A stretch of DNA of 64,000 bases, taken from NCBI RefSeq assembly GCF_041027365.1, contig NZ_JBFTEH010000007.1, positions 186,001-250,000 of the forward strand, given 5' to 3'. Source of the stretch: VKMB-3413 sp041027365. Its GTDB lineage: Bacteria > Pseudomonadota > Alphaproteobacteria > Rhizobiales > Rhizobiaceae. Of this stretch, positions 26,540 through 35,779 are shown one piece after another. The translations under genes were made by a program, and so were the position numbers. Within the stretch, counting starts at the first letter, position 1, and each line of letters opens with the position of its first letter. The notes under the pieces were generated by a model. The model did no database searches, was not told the origin of the DNA, and saw only the letters and a program-made list of their open reading frames with translations.

Positions 26540-26562
26540 AACGGGCGCTTCGGCGCCCGTTT
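26540..26562 (+). terminator. gltA terminator
   Basis: AACGGGCGC-TTCG-GCGCCCGTT, a perfect 9-pair stem on a very stable TTCG tetraloop, followed by TTC. It lies 30 bases after the gltA stop and before the convergent lpxB end. Confidence 0.85.
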
Positions 26563-26595
26563 CGATTCCAGGACCCGCGCGATCGCCGCAAGGCG

Positions 26596-27747
26596 TCAGC
26601 GGCGGGAGCCGACGAGGCCGAGCACCACGTCTGCCGCCGCTTCGCCGGGCGGTCGGTCGACCGCCATCAGCCGGCGGATCTCGGCGAATCCGGCCATCTG
26701 CGACCGGCGCTCCGGCGTGTCCGTCAACAGCCGCTGCAGCCGCCGCGCCAGATGTTCCGGCCGGACGAATTCATGGAAGTGCTCCGGCACGAGCGGATGC
26801 CCGACGATAAAGTTCGGCAGGGCCGCCGTCCAAGCGGTGACGAGGTTGCGGAAGCGGTAGGCGACCGGGTCGAGACGGTAGGCGAGCGCCATCGGAACGC
26901 CGGCGAGCGCCAGTTCCAGAGACACGGTTCCGGACGCCGCGAGCGCCGCGTCGGCTTTGGCGAATGCCGCCCATTTCTCCGCCTCGCCAGTGACGATCTC
27001 CGGCTTCGCCCGCCAGCCGGCGACGGCCGCCTCGATGCGCGCGCGGTGGCGCGGCAGCGTCGGCAGGATCGCCCTGAGGCCCGGCACGCGCCGGTCGAGG
27101 CGCTGCAGCGTTTCGCCGAAGTCGTCGAGCAGCCGGACGATCTCGCCGCTGCGCGATCCCGGCAGGATCAGCAGCGTCGGCGCGGTCGCGGGCTTGCGCT
27201 CGGCGAGGTCCCCGTCCCGCGCGAGGATCGCCGCCATGCCCGGCACCGTCATCAGCGGATGACCGACATAGGTCGCCGGCGGCCCGCCGAGCCGCTGCAG
27301 CGTCTCCGGCTCGAATGGCAGGGCGCAGATCGCGTGGTCGATATAGGGGCGCATCGCCGCCGCCCGGGCCTCGCGCCAGGCCCAGACGGTCGGCGGGATA
27401 TAGTTGGCGATCGGCACGTTCGGCAGACGCGCCCTCACCTCTTTCGCCACCCGGTGCGAGAAGGTCGGGCTGTCGATGATCACCAGCGCGTCGGGGCGCT
27501 CCCGGATGACGAACCGGCTCGCTTGGCGCAGCCTGAGATAGAGCTGCGGCGCCCGCTGCAGAATGCCGCCGATGCCGATGATCGACAGTTCGTCGATGTC
27601 GAACAGGCTCTCCAGACCTTCGGCCGCCATCGCCTCTCCGCCGAGGCCGACCGGCTCGAGACCTGCGACCCGTCGTTTCAGCGCGGCAATGAGGTCGGCG
27701 CCGATGCGGTCGCCAGAGGGTTCCCCGACGATGAAGGCGATCTTCAT
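26596..27747 (-). CDS. lpxB: Lipid-A-disaccharide synthase
   Basis: 383 residues, GT19 family. Joins UDP-2,3-diacylglucosamine and lipid X into the beta-1,6-linked lipid A disaccharide at the inner membrane. Starts IAFIVGEPSGDRIGADL, typical of the family, and has IDSPTFSHRVA, NYIPPTVWAWREARA, YVGHPL, LLILPGSRSGEI and the ASGTVSLELALAGVPMALAYR nucleotide-binding block. The ATG overlaps the lpxI stop (ATGA). Last gene of the long envelope operon. Confidence 0.97.
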   Translation of the reverse strand: MKIAFIVGEPSGDRIGADLIAALKRRVAGLEPVGLGGEAMAAEGLESLFDIDELSIIGIGGILQRAPQLYLRLRQASRFVIRERPDALVIIDSPTFSHRVAKEVRARLPNVPIANYIPPTVWAWREARAAAMRPYIDHAICALPFEPETLQRLGGPPATYVGHPLMTVPGMAAILARDGDLAERKPATAPTLLILPGSRSGEIVRLLDDFGETLQRLDRRVPGLRAILPTLPRHRARIEAAVAGWRAKPEIVTGEAEKWAAFAKADAALAASGTVSLELALAGVPMALAYRLDPVAYRFRNLVTAWTAALPNFIVGHPLVPEHFHEFVRPEHLARRLQRLLTDTPERRSQMAGFAEIRRLMAVDRPPGEAAADVVLGLVGSRR

Positions 27748-28634
27748 CGGCCGGACGCTCCGTCTTCGGCGGGGCCTGTGACTGCCCGGTCAGGCAGCCC
27801 GACCAGCGCGATCGCCGCGGCGTCTGCCGCTGCGACGACCTCGTCGATCCCGAGGATCAGGCTCCTGCCGGCGGTGAGGCCGATCGCGCCGATGCCCGCG
27901 GCCGCGGCCTCGGCGATGGTGGCCGCGCCGATTGAGGGCAGATCGAAGCGAAGATCCTGCTGTGGCTTGACCGTCTTCACCAGCACGCAACGCTCGGATC
28001 GATGCAGGCGCTTGCGGGCGCGGAGGTCGGCGACCCGCTGCAGCATCTCCCGGGTCCCCTCGACAGCCTCGACGGCGACCACCCGCTCCGGCGAGGCGAC
28101 CACCGCCTGGCCGATGTCCAGGCTGCCGAGCATGCGGGCCGCCTCGTCGGCGACGCGCAGCGCCCGTGCCTGCATCGGGTCCGGCGAAACACCGCCGAGC
28201 ACGCCCTCCGGCGCGATCAGCGCCGGCACGATGTCCTGCACCGCCAGCATCTGGAATCCCTGCCGTTCGAGATAGCGGCCGAGCGTGCGCAACAGGCGGT
28301 CATCGCCACCGCGCACGATCCGCAGCGCATCCGGCAGGCGGATCAGCGTCCGAAAGCTCGGGATCAGCGCCCGGAAGTCGGGTCGCTGCGACACCGTGCC
28401 GGCGAAGACGACATGGCGCACGCCGCTCCGCTTCAGATGGTCGATGGCGTCGCCCGCCCGGCCCCAGGGGAAGGAGCGCCCGTCAAAGCCTGTCCAGTCC
28501 GCCGGGCGCGCATCGGCGAGCAGCACCATGACCGGCCGCCAGCCCTTGGCGCGCGCGCCCTCGGCGACGATCCGCGGCAGGGAGCCGCCGCCCGAGACGA
28601 TGCCGATCGGCTGGCCGTGGGCTTCCGGCTCCAC
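27744..28634 (-). CDS. lpxI: UDP-2,3-diacylglucosamine pyrophosphatase LpxI
   Basis: 296 residues of the LpxI (DUF1009) family. Hydrolyses UDP-2,3-diacylglucosamine to lipid X and UMP, replacing LpxH in alphaproteobacteria. The N-terminal domain has IGIVSGGGSLPRIVAEGAR and the C-terminal catalytic domain has GRYLERQGFQML, DIGQAVVA, VVAVEAVEGT and the final DLPSIGAATIAEAAAAGIGAI. Starts with GTG at 28634, 10 bases after lpxA. The choice of LpxI over LpxH is one of the taxonomic clues. Confidence 0.96.
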   Translation of the reverse strand: MEPEAHGQPIGIVSGGGSLPRIVAEGARAKGWRPVMVLLADARPADWTGFDGRSFPWGRAGDAIDHLKRSGVRHVVFAGTVSQRPDFRALIPSFRTLIRLPDALRIVRGGDDRLLRTLGRYLERQGFQMLAVQDIVPALIAPEGVLGGVSPDPMQARALRVADEAARMLGSLDIGQAVVASPERVVAVEAVEGTREMLQRVADLRARKRLHRSERCVLVKTVKPQQDLRFDLPSIGAATIAEAAAAGIGAIGLTAGRSLILGIDEVVAAADAAAIALVGLPDRAVTGPAEDGASGR

Positions 28635-28644
28635 CGTTCGCCCC

Positions 28645-29451
28645 TCAGGCCGGCGGCGCGTGGCGCGGGAAGCAGAGTGCCCGGTCGCCGCCGGCGCGGA
28701 TGAAGGCGAGCAGATCCTGGACGAGCGGATCGTCGGGGAATTCCGTCTGCACCTCGTCGATGTTCTCCTTGAACGTCAGATCGTCGGAGAACAGCATGCG
28801 ATAGGCGCGGCGCACGTTGCGGATCGCATCGCGATTGAAGCCGGCGCGCTTCATGCCGATGACGTTGAGGCCGGAGAGATAGGCCCGGTTGCCGAGCACC
28901 ATTCCGAAGGGAATGACGTCTCCCTCGACGGCCGCGAGACCGCCGACATAGGCGTGGTGGCCGACCCGGGTGAACTGGTGGATGCCTGAGCCGCCGGCGA
29001 TCGTCGCGTATTCGCCGACCGTGCAGTGCCCCGCCAGCATGACGTTGTTGATCAGCGTCACGTTGCGCCCCACCACGCAGTCGTGCGCGACATGCGAGCC
29101 GGTGAAGAAGGCGCAGTCGTCGCCGACCGTCGTCTCGGACCGGCCCTGGACCGTGCCGGCATTCATCGTGACATGCTCGCGCACGAGGCAGTTGCGCCCG
29201 ATGACGAGCCGGGTGTCCTCGCCGCGATATTTCAGGTGCTGCGGCGCATGGCCCAGAGAGGCGAAGGGCCAGATCTGCGCGCCATCGCCGATGATCGTAT
29301 TGCCCCAGAGCACAACGTGCGAGCGTAGCCGGCTGTTCGCGCCGAGCACGACCTGCGGCCCGATATGGCAGAACGGCCCGATTTCGCAGCCTTCGCCGAT
29401 CGATGCGCCCGCCTCGACCACGGCCGAGGGATGGATGATGGTATCTGCCAT
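28645..29451 (-). CDS. lpxA: UDP-N-acetylglucosamine acyltransferase
   Basis: 268 residues, left-handed beta-helix of hexapeptide repeats followed by a helical C-terminal domain. Transfers 3-hydroxyacyl from ACP to UDP-GlcNAc, the first step of lipid A. Motifs: IHPSAVVEAGASIGEGCEIG start, catalytic His in the FTGSHVAHDCVVG turn, GGSGIHQFTRVG and the GLNVIGMKRAGF acyl-chain ruler segment. One base separates its ATG from the fabZ stop. Confidence 0.97.
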   Translation of the reverse strand: MADTIIHPSAVVEAGASIGEGCEIGPFCHIGPQVVLGANSRLRSHVVLWGNTIIGDGAQIWPFASLGHAPQHLKYRGEDTRLVIGRNCLVREHVTMNAGTVQGRSETTVGDDCAFFTGSHVAHDCVVGRNVTLINNVMLAGHCTVGEYATIAGGSGIHQFTRVGHHAYVGGLAAVEGDVIPFGMVLGNRAYLSGLNVIGMKRAGFNRDAIRNVRRAYRMLFSDDLTFKENIDEVQTEFPDDPLVQDLLAFIRAGGDRALCFPRHAPPA

Positions 29452-29452
29452 G

Positions 29453-29920
29453 TCAGGACTGTTCGGGCGGCACCAGCATCGCGCTGACCGTCGCCTCGGC
29501 GACCTTGGCCTCGCCGACCTTGGCCACGCAGTCGAACCTCCAGATGTTGCCGCGCTTCTTCGTCTGGGTCACGTGGTATTCCAGCTGGTCGCCGGGGACG
29601 ACCGGCTTGCGGAACTTGGCGTTGTCGATGGTCATGAAATAGACCAGCTGCGGCGTCTCGCCACCCGTCGCCAGCGTGCAGATCGCGCCGGCGGTCTGCG
29701 CCATGCCCTCGATGATCAGCACGCCCGGCATCACCGGCGCGCCGGGAAAATGCCCGAGGAAGTGCGGCTCGTTGACGGTGACGTTCTTGATGCCGACGGC
29801 ACGGCGATCGCTCTCGATCCCGACGATCTTGTCGACCATCAGGAACGGATATCGGTGCGGCAGAAGCGTCAGGATCTTCTGGATGTCGGCGCTGTCGAGC
29901 ACCGTGGTTTCATCACTCAT
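29453..29920 (-). CDS. fabZ: 3-hydroxyacyl-ACP dehydratase FabZ
   Basis: 155 residues, single hot-dog fold. Dehydrates (3R)-hydroxyacyl-ACP in fatty-acid elongation. LPHRYPFLMVDKI at the N terminus, catalytic His in HFLGHFPGAPVMPGV and Glu in the LIIEGMAQTAG helix. ATG at 29920 overlaps the lpxD stop by 8 bases, so expression is tied to lpxD and lpxA, which compete for the same hydroxyacyl-ACP pool. Confidence 0.97.
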   Translation of the reverse strand: MSDETTVLDSADIQKILTLLPHRYPFLMVDKIVGIESDRRAVGIKNVTVNEPHFLGHFPGAPVMPGVLIIEGMAQTAGAICTLATGGETPQLVYFMTIDNAKFRKPVVPGDQLEYHVTQTKKRGNIWRFDCVAKVGEAKVAEATVSAMLVPPEQS

Positions 29921-30971
29921 CGTTCTTCCCCGGCGCACGCCGCTTCTTTGCCAACTCCGTCAACAGCGTCATCTCGCGGAACCACTCCCGCACCGGCTTG
30001 GCCGGCGTTCCGCCCCAACGCGCCCCTGCCGGAACGTCCCCTGCAACGGTCGAGACGGCCGCGATCTGCGCCCTGTCGCCGATCGAAACATGCCCGTTCA
30101 CGCCGGTCTGCCCGCCGATCATCACCTGGTCGCCGATTTCGACGGATCCCGAGATGCCGACCTGCGACACGATCACGCAATGCCGACCGATCCTCACGTT
30201 GTGCGCGATCTGCACCTGGTTGTCGATCTTCGTCGCTTCACCGACCACCGTGTCGCGCATCGCGCCGCGGTCGATCGTCGTGTTCGCGCCCACCTCGACA
30301 TCGTCCTGGATGACGACGCGCCCGATCTGGACGACCTTTTCCAGGCCCGCGGCACCCGGCGCATAGCCGAAGCCGTCCTGGCCGATCCGGACGCCGGGAT
30401 GGAGGATCACCCGGTTGCCGACCAGCGCGTGCGAGATCGTGACCCCCGCCCCGATGCGGCAGTCGCGGCCGATCCGGCAGTCCGCGCCGATCACAGACCC
30501 GGCAGCGACGATCGTTCCCCGCCCGATCTGCGCCTTCGGTCCGATGACCGCGAACGCTTCCACGATCACGCCCTCTTCCAGCCGGGCGGAGGGATCGATG
30601 TCGGCCTTCGCGGAAATCGCCCGCTCGGCGGTGGACGGGCCGGGAGACAGCGCGGCCGGAAACAGCGCCCGCCCCGCGGCCGCGAAGGCCGCATGCGGGT
30701 CCTTTACGACCATCCGGGGGATTCCCTCAGGCACGAACTGCAGGTGCTTCGGCGCAACCAGCACACAGGCCGCGGCGGTCTCGGCCAGATCCCCGGCGTA
30801 GCGCGGATTGTCGAAGAAGGAGAGGTCCGACGCGTCGGCCTCGCCGAGAGTGGAAATCCCCGTCACGCGCCGCGAGCCGTCGACGCCCTCGCCGAGCGCC
30901 GCGGACGTCATCTCGGCCAGTTCGGTCAGCGTCAGGCCGGAGCCCTTTGGGAAGAACGGGGTATCATGCAT
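29913..30971 (-). CDS. lpxD: UDP-3-O-acylglucosamine N-acyltransferase
   Basis: 352 residues. N-terminal uridine-binding domain (to about 100, with DLSFFDNPRYAGDL and LVAPKHL), then a hexapeptide-repeat beta-helix with catalytic His in the KIDNQVQIAHNVRIG turn, and a C-terminal helix (AKPVREWFREMTLL). Adds the second hydroxyacyl chain to the lipid A precursor. It lies 44 bases downstream of bamA on the minus strand. Confidence 0.97.
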   Translation of the reverse strand: MHDTPFFPKGSGLTLTELAEMTSAALGEGVDGSRRVTGISTLGEADASDLSFFDNPRYAGDLAETAAACVLVAPKHLQFVPEGIPRMVVKDPHAAFAAAGRALFPAALSPGPSTAERAISAKADIDPSARLEEGVIVEAFAVIGPKAQIGRGTIVAAGSVIGADCRIGRDCRIGAGVTISHALVGNRVILHPGVRIGQDGFGYAPGAAGLEKVVQIGRVVIQDDVEVGANTTIDRGAMRDTVVGEATKIDNQVQIAHNVRIGRHCVIVSQVGISGSVEIGDQVMIGGQTGVNGHVSIGDRAQIAAVSTVAGDVPAGARWGGTPAKPVREWFREMTLLTELAKKRRAPGKNDE

Positions 30972-31015
30972 CAGTTTCGCGCGGCGGCCGGCTCCGACCG
31001 CCGCGCTCCTTCACA

Positions 31016-33451
31016 TCAGAACCGGGACGAGAACCCGAAGGAGAACTGCTGCAGCTTGTCGTAGCTCTGCTTCATCAGCGGCTGCGCATAGTTGACGCGG
31101 ATCGGCCCGAAGGGCGACGCCCATATCAGGCCAACGCCAGCCGATGCACGCAGCTTCGCGTCCGTGCCGACGACGTTCGTGAAGCCGTCATACTCGCTGC
31201 CCCAGAGCGAACCGGCATCGGCGAAGACCGCGCCGCGGAAGCCGAGATCCCGCGAGATCAGCGGCAGCGGGAAGGTCGCCTCCGCCGAGGCGTTGGCATA
31301 GTTCTCACCGCCCAGCGCGACGCCGTTCTGGCGCGGGCCGATGCCCTTGTAGTCGAAGCCGCGAACGATGTCCTGGCCCTTGAAGAAGTTGTCGAAGACC
31401 CGCAGACCGCCGCCGCCGAAGCCCGAGACATTACCGGCACCCCCGCTCAGCTGGCCGATGACGTCGTACTCCTCGCTCAAAAGCTTGAAGTAACTTGCCT
31501 TGGCGGTCGACTTGACGAACTTCGCGTCCCCGCCGAGACCGGCAAACTCCTGTCCGGCCTGCACGAAGAAGCCGTCGCGCGGATCGTTCGTATTGTCGAG
31601 CGTGTTGTAGGTCAGCGAGTATGACACCGACGACGTCAGATACGGACTGTCACAGATCGCCTGGTTGATGATCGGTGAATCCGTGTATGGCGGCGCGGAA
31701 TAGCCGTTCGGATCCTGGAGCGGATTTGGGTTGCTGCAGGTGCTCTTGTAGTTCGCCCCGTTGTAGGCAAGCTGATTTCCCTGGGAGTCGTATTCGGTGC
31801 CGTTGTTGGAGCCGAACGTCTCCGACTTGATGTTGTAGGCCAGCTGTGCCGTCAGGCTGTCGGTGATCGGCGCCGCGATGCGCAGGTCGCCACCGACCAT
31901 CTTGGAGTCGTAATCGCCCGAGGTCGACTTGTTGTAGTAGACGTCGAAGCCCGCGGCGAGACGCCGTCCCAGGAAGTAGGGCTCGGTGAAGGAGAGGTTG
32001 TAGTTCTGGGTGTTGGTGCCGAAGCCCGCCGACACCTTGATGAACTGACCGCGCCCGAGGAAGTTGCGCTCCTGGATGCCGACCTCTGCCACCGGACCCG
32101 AGCTGTCGCCGCTGGTCGTGTAGCCGCCGCCGAGGGACAGTTCGCCGGTCGGCTTCTCCGAGACGTCGACGATCACGATGACCTTGTCCGGCTCGGACCC
32201 GGGCGCAGTCGTGATGTTCACCTTGTCGAAGTACTTCAGGTCTTCGAGACGCTGCTTGGCGCGCTGGATCAGCACCTGATTGAAGGCGTCGCCCTCGGAG
32301 ACGTCGAATTCGCGGCGGATGACGTAGTCGCGCGTCTTCGAATTGCCGCGGATCTCGATACGCTCGATATAAGCGCGCGGCCCCTGGTCGATCACGTAGT
32401 TCACTGCGATCGTCCGGTTGGTGAAGTCGCGGTCGCCGCGCGGCGTCACCTGCGCGAAGGCATAGCCGTTCGACGCCAGGTGATTAGTCAGGTTGACGAG
32501 CGAGTCCTCGATCTTCTTGGCGCTGTAGGTGTCGCCTTCCTGGGTCTTCAACTCGCTGTAGAGCGATTGCGTATCGACACCGGGAATGGTCGAGTCGATC
32601 TTCACCGGCCCGTAGGTGTAGCGCTCGCCCTCATCGACCGTGATCGTGATGAAGTAGGAGTTCTGCGAGGCGTCGAGCTCGGCAACCGCCGACAGGATGC
32701 GGAAGTCCGCATAGCCGTGATTGTAGTAGAAGCGACGCAGCGCTTCCTCGTCGGTGTGCAGCTTGTCCGGATCGTAGACGTCGTCGCGCTGGATGAAGCT
32801 GAGGAGGCCGCTCTCCTTCAGCGAGATCACGCCCTTCAGCCGACTGTCGCTGAAGGCGTTGTTGCCGACGAAGCTGATCGAGGCGATCTTGGTGCGATCG
32901 CCCTCCTGGATATTGAAGATGACGTTGACGCGACCCTGGCCGATCTCCTGGGTCTGGACGTTCACGACCGCGTCGCTGCGGCCGATCTTGGTGTAGGCCT
33001 TCTTGATCGCCTCGACGTCCGCCTGCGCGGTCGCCTTGGAGTAGGCGGCGCGCGGCTGCGTCTGGACCAGCGACGCGAGCTGCACGTCCTTGATCTTGGA
33101 ATTGCCCTGGAACAGGACCTGGTTGACGATCTCGTTCTCGGCCACCTTGATGACCAGCGTGCCGCCCGACTGATTGACGCTCACATCGGAGAACAGGCCG
33201 GTGGAGAACAGCCGCCGGACGATCGCGTCCTGCTCGGATTCGCTGACGTTCTGGCCGGGCTTCACCTGCGAGAAGCTGCGGATCGTGTCGGCCTCGACGC
33301 GCTTGTTGCCGACGACCTCGATCCGGTTCACCACCGCCGCCATGGCGACGCCGGCGGTCGCCAACTGAACGCCAAGGGTCGTCGCAGCGAGAACGGTCGA
33401 GGACAGCGCGATGGCGGCTGCCGTGCGCACGATGTTCGTTCCAGCCTTCAT
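31016..33451 (-). CDS. bamA: Outer-membrane protein assembly factor BamA
   Basis: 811 residues. Signal peptide (about 1-37), five POTRA domains (about 40-390, starting VNRIEVVGNKRVEADTI) and a 16-strand Omp85 beta-barrel with VRGFDYKGIGPR, the conserved lid-loop motif, and the C-terminal FSSRF ending in Phe, the recognition signal of barrel proteins. It inserts beta-barrel proteins into the outer membrane. ATG 33451 starts the signal peptide; the longer frame upstream is unrelated. A 200-base gap separates it from rseP, so it may have its own promoter. Confidence 0.97.
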   Translation of the reverse strand: MKAGTNIVRTAAAIALSSTVLAATTLGVQLATAGVAMAAVVNRIEVVGNKRVEADTIRSFSQVKPGQNVSESEQDAIVRRLFSTGLFSDVSVNQSGGTLVIKVAENEIVNQVLFQGNSKIKDVQLASLVQTQPRAAYSKATAQADVEAIKKAYTKIGRSDAVVNVQTQEIGQGRVNVIFNIQEGDRTKIASISFVGNNAFSDSRLKGVISLKESGLLSFIQRDDVYDPDKLHTDEEALRRFYYNHGYADFRILSAVAELDASQNSYFITITVDEGERYTYGPVKIDSTIPGVDTQSLYSELKTQEGDTYSAKKIEDSLVNLTNHLASNGYAFAQVTPRGDRDFTNRTIAVNYVIDQGPRAYIERIEIRGNSKTRDYVIRREFDVSEGDAFNQVLIQRAKQRLEDLKYFDKVNITTAPGSEPDKVIVIVDVSEKPTGELSLGGGYTTSGDSSGPVAEVGIQERNFLGRGQFIKVSAGFGTNTQNYNLSFTEPYFLGRRLAAGFDVYYNKSTSGDYDSKMVGGDLRIAAPITDSLTAQLAYNIKSETFGSNNGTEYDSQGNQLAYNGANYKSTCSNPNPLQDPNGYSAPPYTDSPIINQAICDSPYLTSSVSYSLTYNTLDNTNDPRDGFFVQAGQEFAGLGGDAKFVKSTAKASYFKLLSEEYDVIGQLSGGAGNVSGFGGGGLRVFDNFFKGQDIVRGFDYKGIGPRQNGVALGGENYANASAEATFPLPLISRDLGFRGAVFADAGSLWGSEYDGFTNVVGTDAKLRASAGVGLIWASPFGPIRVNYAQPLMKQSYDKLQQFSFGFSSRF

Positions 33452-33651
33452 AGGCTCAACCACCTTCTCGTTCTTGTCTCGAAGCGCCGGGGAAAAAGCC
33501 GCCTGGCAGCGTTGTACCGGCTTTGCGAGTGCGTTCAAGCAAACTCGCCCGAGTCCCTTTAGGAATCGGAAACGCCGTTGCAGCGCGGCCACGAACGGCA
33601 TCGCGATGGTTAATGATTTGCAACCCCCAAGTCCCCCGACTCGGCCGGCCC

Positions 33652-34791
33652 TCAGACGAGGCCGGATATGTCATTCCAAAATGCGAATATCATAAGCAGC
33701 ATGACGAGCGCGAGACCAATTCGGAAACCGATCTCCTGGACCCGCTCGCTCAGCGGCCTGCCGCGAACGGCCTCGAAGGCATAATAGAGGAGATGGCCGC
33801 CGTCGAGCATCGGCACCGGCAAAAGGTTCAGAAGGCCGATCGAGACGGACAGGAGGGCGACGAGATTCATCAGCGCGCCCATACCGATGGTCGATACCTG
33901 GCCGGAGACCTGGGCGATGCGGATCGGCCCGCCGATCTGCCCCGCGCTCTGGCGGCCGGTGATCACCTGCCCCATGAACTCGACGGTGCGCGTGGTGACG
34001 AACCAGGTCTGCGACGCGCCGTACTGGATCGCCTGGACGGGCGTCAGATGCTCGACATGGAAGGCAGCCGCCTCGCTGTCGGCGACGAGGCCGATGATCG
34101 GCATGGTGAAGCTGTTGCCGAAGCCGTCCGTCCGCGTCTCGATCCGCGGCGTGACCGTCAGCTCCTCGGTGCCGCCCTTGCGGGCGACAACGACGTGGAT
34201 CGGCGTGCCGTCATTGCCGGACACCGCCTTCTGCAGGTCGGAGAAATACGCGATCTTCTCGCCGTCGACGGAGACGACGCGGTCGCCCGGCTCAAAGCCC
34301 GCGGCCGCAGCCGGCGAATTCGCCTCGACCTTCGCGACGACGGGATCGCCGACGACCCGGCCGTCGACATAGGCGACCGCCGCGAAGATGACGATCGCCA
34401 GGATGAAGTTGGCGATCGGTCCGGCCGCGACCGTCGCCGCGCGCCGCCCGACGCTCTTGGCCGGAAAGGCCCCTTCCCGCTCCGCTTCGTCCATCGTCGC
34501 GAGGGCGGAGCGATCGGGCATCGAGGCGGCGTTCTCGTCGCCGAGGAACTTGACGTAGCCGCCGAGCGGGATCGCCGCCAGCTTCCAGCGCGTGCCGTGG
34601 CGATCGGTGAAGCCGAGAAGCTCCGGACCGAAGCCGACGGAAAAGGCCAGCGCCTTGATGCCGCACCAGCGGCCGACGAGGAAATGCCCGAGTTCGTGGA
34701 AGAACACGATGATCGTGAGGACGAACAGGAACGGCACGACGTAGATCAGGCCGTTGTTCCAGATCCCGGCGAGATTCGCCGTCAGGTCCAT
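33652..34791 (-). CDS. rseP: Site-2 protease RseP
   Basis: 379 residues, inner-membrane zinc metalloprotease. Helix 1 holds the HExxH motif at His32-Glu33-His36 (FFHELGHFLVG). A periplasmic PDZ domain follows (about 125-205: KVEANSPAAAAGFEPGD, GTPIHVVVARKG), and then the LNLLPVPMLDGGHLLYY motif with the third zinc ligand Asp. It cleaves anti-sigma factors within the membrane. It lies directly after cdsA; in many relatives dxr would stand between the two. Confidence 0.96.
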   Translation of the reverse strand: MDLTANLAGIWNNGLIYVVPFLFVLTIIVFFHELGHFLVGRWCGIKALAFSVGFGPELLGFTDRHGTRWKLAAIPLGGYVKFLGDENAASMPDRSALATMDEAEREGAFPAKSVGRRAATVAAGPIANFILAIVIFAAVAYVDGRVVGDPVVAKVEANSPAAAAGFEPGDRVVSVDGEKIAYFSDLQKAVSGNDGTPIHVVVARKGGTEELTVTPRIETRTDGFGNSFTMPIIGLVADSEAAAFHVEHLTPVQAIQYGASQTWFVTTRTVEFMGQVITGRQSAGQIGGPIRIAQVSGQVSTIGMGALMNLVALLSVSIGLLNLLPVPMLDGGHLLYYAFEAVRGRPLSERVQEIGFRIGLALVMLLMIFAFWNDISGLV

Positions 34792-34916
34792 TCGCGTATC
34801 CTCGTGCTCGATCCGGCGTGGCGGTCGGGCGACCGCTCACGCACCGCAGCCTGTATTCATAGCAGCCGCCAACCGCGACGCAATGATGACCGCGTCCGCC
34901 TCCCCTGGCGATCCGC

Positions 34917-35768
34917 CTAGAGAGGAAAGATTCCGTGAGCGGGATAGGCGAAGCCCGACAGGACCACCCCGATGATCCAGGCCGCGCCGATCGCCACGAT
35001 GAGCGCGTCGATCCGGTCCATCAGCCCGCCGTGGCCGGGAATGATGCGGCCGGAGTCCTTCACGCCGAAGCGCCGCTTGATCCAGGACTCGTAAAGATCG
35101 CCGGCCTGGCCGAGCACCGACAGGACGGCGGCGAGAAGGACGATGAAGATGCCGACGCTGCCGCTCGCCCACCAGGCGAAGAGCGAGCCGACGAGGACGC
35201 CGGCGGCGAGGCCGCCGAGGGCGCCGGAGAGCGTCTTCTTCGGCGAGACCCGCGGCATCAGCTTCGGGCCGCCGACGGCGCGGCCGGTGAAATAGGCGAA
35301 GATGTCGGTCGACCAGACGACCGCGATGATGAAGCCGATGGTGACAAGGCCCGACAGGTCGGCGCCGCGCAGGAAGCCCGGCGTCATGGCCGCGAAGGCC
35401 GAATAGACGAGGCCGCCGAGGACCCAGTCCGCCTTGTGCTCCGAGCGGTCGATGATCGCGATGAAGATCGCCCCCGCCGCGACGATGAGCACGGCCGCGA
35501 GATTGAAGCCGAAGACGAAGGCGATCAGCGAGAGATAGAAGCAGCGCCGCGCGAAGGGAAAGATCGGCCGGACGCGCCGGGCCCTGGTGATGCGGGACCA
35601 CTCGTCGAAGACGATCAGGCCGGCGGCGCAGCACAGGAGCCGGAAGGGCCAACCGCCGGCGAAGGTCAGGCCGATGGCGACGAGGCCGAGGACGACGGCG
35701 GAGATCAGCCGGGACCTCAGGTCGGTCCAGCTGCCGGTCCGAAAGAACCGTCCGATTCCCGATCCCAT
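34917..35768 (-). CDS. cdsA: Phosphatidate cytidylyltransferase
   Basis: 283 residues with about eight membrane helices. Makes CDP-diacylglycerol from phosphatidate and CTP for phospholipid synthesis. The family signature is visible near the C terminus: SWIKRRFGVKDSGRIIPGHG, then GLMDRIDAL with catalytic Asp residues. ATG 35768 lies 11 bases after the uppS stop; the longer upstream frame overlaps uppS and is not needed. Confidence 0.95.
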   Translation of the reverse strand: MGSGIGRFFRTGSWTDLRSRLISAVVLGLVAIGLTFAGGWPFRLLCCAAGLIVFDEWSRITRARRVRPIFPFARRCFYLSLIAFVFGFNLAAVLIVAAGAIFIAIIDRSEHKADWVLGGLVYSAFAAMTPGFLRGADLSGLVTIGFIIAVVWSTDIFAYFTGRAVGGPKLMPRVSPKKTLSGALGGLAAGVLVGSLFAWWASGSVGIFIVLLAAVLSVLGQAGDLYESWIKRRFGVKDSGRIIPGHGGLMDRIDALIVAIGAAWIIGVVLSGFAYPAHGIFPL

Positions 35769-35779
35769 CGGCTCGCGCC

